Assembly: GCA_041397765.1 (NCBI GenBank)
Contig: JAWKWA010000005.1
Location: 62,001-126,000, forward strand
Reading direction: 5' to 3'
Source of the DNA: JAWKWA01 sp041397765
GTDB taxonomy: Bacteria > Pseudomonadota > Alphaproteobacteria > Rhizobiales > Hyphomicrobiaceae
DNA length: 64,000 bases
In this document: positions 61,142-64,000 of the stretch, one piece after another
How the letters are laid out: every line of letters begins with the position of its first letter
How positions within the stretch are numbered: position 1 is the first letter of the stretch
Notes under the pieces: model-generated
What the model saw: only the letters and a program-made list of their open reading frames with translations
Databases searched by the model: none
Told to the model about the DNA's origin: nothing
Program-made: the position numbers and the translations under genes

Positions 61142-61714
61142 TCACCGCCCCTTGCGGGCGCGGCTCCGAAGCGACGAGACGATGATTCGCGGTAAACGAA
61201 AGTTAATGCCGGGGCGGCGCGCCGCAGCCGGACGCGGCCAGATGCCCGGATGCACCAGCCGGTGATAGCCCCAGGCGAAGCTGATGAGCAGCAGCGCGCC
61301 CGCCAGTGTCGGCACCAGCAGGAAATGCCAGGGCGCATGCTCGACGACGACGACGAGCCCGTCGCCGCCGGCCGGGGGATGGAGCGTGCGCGTGAGCTGC
61401 ATGACGAGAATGCTGATGCCGACCGCGATCGGCGCCGTCCACGGTCCACCGCCGACGATGTGGAGCACGACGAGCCCGCAGGCCGAGGAGACGAGATGGC
61501 CGCCGAGGATGTTGCGCGGCTGCGTCAGCTCGCTCTCGGGGGCCGCCATCACCAGCACGACGCTGGTGGCGAACGGCACCGAGATCAGCGGAATGCCGGC
61601 GACATCGGCGAGCAGCACCATGAGCAGGATGCCGATGGCCCCGCCGAGCGCCGTGGTGAGGGCCCGCCTTGGGTGCTGGAGCGTCGGCAGGCGGAACAGG
61701 CGATTCAGGCGCAT
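61142..61714 (-). CDS. HPP family membrane protein
   Basis: The 190-residue protein has four to five hydrophobic segments and the HPP-family signatures VPFATSVVLVMAAPESELTQ, QPRNILGGHLVSSACGL and the name-giving TRTLHPPAGGDGL. Some members are implicated in nitrite transport in plastids and cyanobacteria; the role here is unknown. ATG 61714 lacks a strong ribosome binding site; GTG at 61726 is an alternative. Confidence 0.82.
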   Translation of the reverse strand: MRLNRLFRLPTLQHPRRALTTALGGAIGILLMVLLADVAGIPLISVPFATSVVLVMAAPESELTQPRNILGGHLVSSACGLVVLHIVGGGPWTAPIAVGISILVMQLTRTLHPPAGGDGLVVVVEHAPWHFLLVPTLAGALLLISFAWGYHRLVHPGIWPRPAAARRPGINFRLPRIIVSSLRSRARKGR

Positions 61715-61857
61715 CGCGGGTCGCACGGTGATCGACGAGGTGCCCCGGCAGTTTCCCATGCGTTTCTGAGGCAGCTCACGCGGCTTGGCTCCCCGTCCCT
61801 TCGATCTGCCATGACCTGCGAGGGTCTCAGGATCTCGATCCTGCCCACGCGGGTTCC

Positions 61858-62775
61858 TCAGGCGATCATCCGCGCCGCATTGGCCCGTGCCAGCTCGGCC
61901 CGATAGGGGCTCGCCCGGTAGGCGCCGAGGATCCGCATCTCCTTGGAGAAGAACGACAGCTCCTCGAGCGCCAGCTTGACCGGCCGCTCCGAGGGGTGGC
62001 CCTCGATGTCGGCATAGAACATCGTCGCCGAGAAGGCGCCGTCGATCATGTAGGATTCGAGCTTCGTCATGTTGACGCCGTTGGTGGCGAAGCCCCCGAG
62101 CGCCTTGTAGAGCGCCGCCGGCACGTTGCGCACCTGGAAGACGAAGGAAGTGACGATGGCCCCGTCCTCGGGCTCGGCGTCGTCGGGCTCGGCAGCCAGG
62201 ATGACGAAGCGGGTCGTGTTGTGCTCGGCATCCTCGACATTCTCGGCGAGGATCTGAAGGTCGTAGATTTCCGCGGCAAGGCGCGTGGCGAGCGCGGCCT
62301 TGCTCGGATCGCCCCATTCCGACACCTCGCGCGCCGCCCCCGCCGTGTCGCCCGCGACATGGGCCGCGAGGCCGTGCTGGCGGATGATGCGCCGGCACTG
62401 CCCGAGCGCATGCACATGGCTGTAGACGTCGCGAACGCCGTCGAGCCGGGCGCCCTTGGGGGCCATGAGCTGGAAGTGGATCGGCATGAAGTGCTCGCCG
62501 ACGATGTAGAGCCCCGACGACGGCAGCAGGTGGTGCACGTCGGCGACCCGGCCCGCCAGCGAGTTCTCGATCGGGATCATGGCATGGAGCGCCTCGCCGG
62601 ATTTGACGAGCTGCAGCGCCTCCTCGAATGTCGCCGAGGGCACCGGCTCGAGGTTCGGATAGGTATCGCGGGCGGCGATATGGGAGTTGGCACCGGGCTC
62701 GCCCTGATAGGCGATGCGGCCCTTGGACCCGGCCATCGCAACGGGCGCGGAGGAACGTGCTTTCCGGTTTGGCAT
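61858..62775 (-). CDS. pheA: Prephenate dehydratase
   Basis: The 305-residue enzyme makes phenylpyruvate in phenylalanine synthesis. The catalytic domain runs from RIAYQGEPGANSHIAARDTY through PIENSLAGRV to the TRF active-site motif in NTTRFVIL. A regulatory ACT domain follows with ALGGFATNGVNMTKLESYM. ATG 62775 has AGAAGG 8-9 nt upstream. It lies 81 bp after kdsB on the same strand, as in related genomes. Confidence 0.94.
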   Translation of the reverse strand: MPNRKARSSAPVAMAGSKGRIAYQGEPGANSHIAARDTYPNLEPVPSATFEEALQLVKSGEALHAMIPIENSLAGRVADVHHLLPSSGLYIVGEHFMPIHFQLMAPKGARLDGVRDVYSHVHALGQCRRIIRQHGLAAHVAGDTAGAAREVSEWGDPSKAALATRLAAEIYDLQILAENVEDAEHNTTRFVILAAEPDDAEPEDGAIVTSFVFQVRNVPAALYKALGGFATNGVNMTKLESYMIDGAFSATMFYADIEGHPSERPVKLALEELSFFSKEMRILGAYRASPYRAELARANAARMIA

Positions 62776-62856
62776 GCCGAGGCCTTCTGGGGGCGGGACC
62801 GGGCCCGCCGGGCGGGGTCCCATGGAGAGCGCGCGGGGGATGGGCGCGAAATGGGG

Positions 62857-63621
62857 CTACGCGCCGAGCATCTGGCGCGCGCGCTCGAGATCGGCTGGAG
62901 TATCGACACCGAGCGGAACAGTGTCAACGAGCACGACGTCGATGCGCATGCCGTTCTCCAGCGCCCGCAGTTGCTCGAGCTTCTCGCGCTTCTCGAGCGG
63001 GGAGGGCGGCAGCGCCACGAACCGCTCGAGCGCCGAGCGGCGATAGGCATAGATGCCGATATGGTGGAACAGCTTGCCATCGCCCGAGGGCGCGCTCGCG
63101 CGGGTGAAATAGAGGGCCCGCAGCCGCTCGCCCGCCACCACCTCCTCGAGGCTGCCGCTCGGCCGCGCGAGCGGCGTGCCGACCACCTTGACGACGTTGG
63201 GCAGCGACCGTTCCTCCGCGACCTGGATCTCCGCGGCGAGCGTGACGATGTCGGGGCCCTTCTGGGCGAGCGGCGCGATCACCTGTCTGACGAGCCGCGG
63301 CTCGAGCGTCGGCAGATCGCCCTGCAGGTTGACGATCACATCGAAGTCGCCTTCGGGATCGAGCGTCGCCACCGCCTCGTAGATGCGATCCGAGCCCGAG
63401 GGATGGTCGGCCCGCGTCATCACCGCTTCGCCGCCGGCCCGCCGGACGGCCTCGAGGATCGCCGTATCGTCGGTCGCGACCACCACGCGCCCGATCTCGG
63501 CCTCCATGGCGCGGCGCCAGACATGGACGATCATCGGCTCTCCGGCGATGTCGGCGAGCGGCTTGCCGGGTAGCCGGGTTGCGGCGAGGCGGGCCGGGAT
63601 CAGGATCATGGCGGTCGGCAA
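62857..63621 (-). CDS. kdsB: 3-deoxy-manno-octulosonate cytidylyltransferase
   Basis: The 254-residue enzyme activates KDO with CTP for lipopolysaccharide inner core. It has ILIPARLAATRLPGKPLADI, VATDD, ADHPSGSDRIYEA, VNLQGDLP and HHIGIYAYRRSALERF. I chose TTG 63621 (M-P-T-A-M) because AGGAGG lies 6 nt upstream, whereas ATG 63609 has none at proper distance. It is divergent from the cytochrome gene. Confidence 0.94.
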   Translation of the reverse strand: MPTAMILIPARLAATRLPGKPLADIAGEPMIVHVWRRAMEAEIGRVVVATDDTAILEAVRRAGGEAVMTRADHPSGSDRIYEAVATLDPEGDFDVIVNLQGDLPTLEPRLVRQVIAPLAQKGPDIVTLAAEIQVAEERSLPNVVKVVGTPLARPSGSLEEVVAGERLRALYFTRASAPSGDGKLFHHIGIYAYRRSALERFVALPPSPLEKREKLEQLRALENGMRIDVVLVDTVPLGVDTPADLERARQMLGA

Positions 63622-63682
63622 GGCTGGCCTCCTGGGTGCAACGGGTCGCAGGTGGAAAGCTGGTACCGGCCCGCCGGCGGGG

Positions 63683-63710
63683 TTGCAAGCGGGCCGGGAA
63701 TACCTATAGT
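63683..63710 (+). promoter_or_regulatory. Candidate promoter of the cytochrome c gene
   Basis: TTGCAA (63683-63688) and TATAGT (63705-63710) are spaced by 16 bp, about 85 nt before the ATG at 63795. The -35 hexamer equals that of the SRP RNA promoter. Prediction from sequence only. Confidence 0.5.
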
Positions 63711-63794
63711 GTCGCGCGCTTCCCGAGGGGATTCTCCCACATTCCGGCCGCCTGTTGCCGGCCTCCACCGTCGACCGCACGGATCTCTCACGCC

Positions 63795-64000
63795 ATGGAC
63801 TCTTTCGCGTTCAACAAATGGGCGGGCGCTGCTCTGGCGGCCCTCCTGGTCATTTTCGGCTCGCGCGTCGCGGTTCAGGAGGCCTTGCATCGCGAGGCGC
63901 CCGAGAAGCCGGGCTTCGAGGTCGCGGTTCCCGAGGAGACGGCCGCTGCCGATGCCACCGGCGGCGCCGCCGCCGAAGAGCCGGCCGATCCCCCGGTCGC
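63795..64000 (+). CDS. cycM: Membrane-anchored c-type cytochrome (CycM-like), N-terminal part
   Basis: Only 68 codons are in the window. The start MDSFAFNKWAGAALAALLVI is a signal anchor typical of CycM-type cytochromes c of alphaproteobacteria. It is followed by PEKPGFEVAVPEE and an Ala/Glu-rich linker. The heme motif CxxCH would lie beyond the window. The kdsB-pheA pair on the other side is the normal neighbour of this gene in Hyphomicrobiales. Confidence 0.8.
   Translation, partial: MDSFAFNKWAGAALAALLVIFGSRVAVQEALHREAPEKPGFEVAVPEETAAADATGGAAAEEPADPPV

Overview
The window is one contiguous stretch of a GC-rich chromosome whose gene content and order point to an alphaproteobacterium, most likely of the order Hyphomicrobiales (Rhizobiales). 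The F0 part of the ATP synthase (atpI-atpB-atpE-atpF'-atpF) stands apart from any F1 genes and carries a b/b' pair. The cycM | kdsB-pheA pair, nudC and dnaX-ebfC lie close together. There is a malic enzyme fused to a phosphotransacetylase-like domain, an OlsB-type ornithine-lipid acyltransferase and an NDUFS4-like complex I accessory protein. This assignment is inference from gene content; no rRNA or tRNA was seen.

Layout. 0-5 kb: two GNAT acetyltransferases and a DUF1638 protein with overlapping reading frames, a DUF2569 membrane protein, threonine aldolase, an EamA exporter, a small conserved protein and a TusA-like protein. 5-12 kb: a small RTX protein, a Rieske oxygenase divergent from a LysR regulator, a CNT nucleoside transporter and adenine deaminase, possibly a purine-related set. 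12-24 kb: a 2-aminoethylphosphonate-type ABC importer, a 1385-residue modular RTX protein with its own leader and terminator, and two class III PLP enzymes, one resembling the phosphonate ammonia-lyase PbfA. 24-31 kb: an S9 peptidase with an internal double frameshift, an SRAP protein (YedK/HMCES), the complex I protein and the F0 operon. 31-42 kb: SMC, two DsbA-like proteins, a nuclease, an MFS carrier and small envelope proteins. 41-49 kb: MutS, a frameshifted malic enzyme, an FlK-like thioesterase, an HCCA isomerase-like protein and OlsB. 49-54 kb: an amine or amino-acid catabolic operon (FAD oxidase, M20 amidohydrolase, PLP decarboxylase). 54-64 kb: a class A PBP, ebfC, dnaX, a GFA protein, the 4.5S SRP RNA gene with a good promoter, nudC, two envelope genes, pheA, kdsB and the start of cycM.

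The most unusual signal is a set of dispersed intergenic repeats. One family consists of MITE-like hairpin modules flanked by CTAG. It occurs as two full 169-bp copies and two partial or diverged copies. In three places the element end coincides with the stop codon of the adjoining gene; in one of these the TAG reads TGG and the gene runs on 71 codons into its neighbour. A second, unrelated ~63-bp repeat family occurs at 4.8 kb and 27.4 kb.

Three apparent indels, all in C runs, disrupt two otherwise conserved genes (S9 peptidase and malic enzyme). They look more like sequencing or assembly errors than real decay, but this cannot be decided from the sequence alone.
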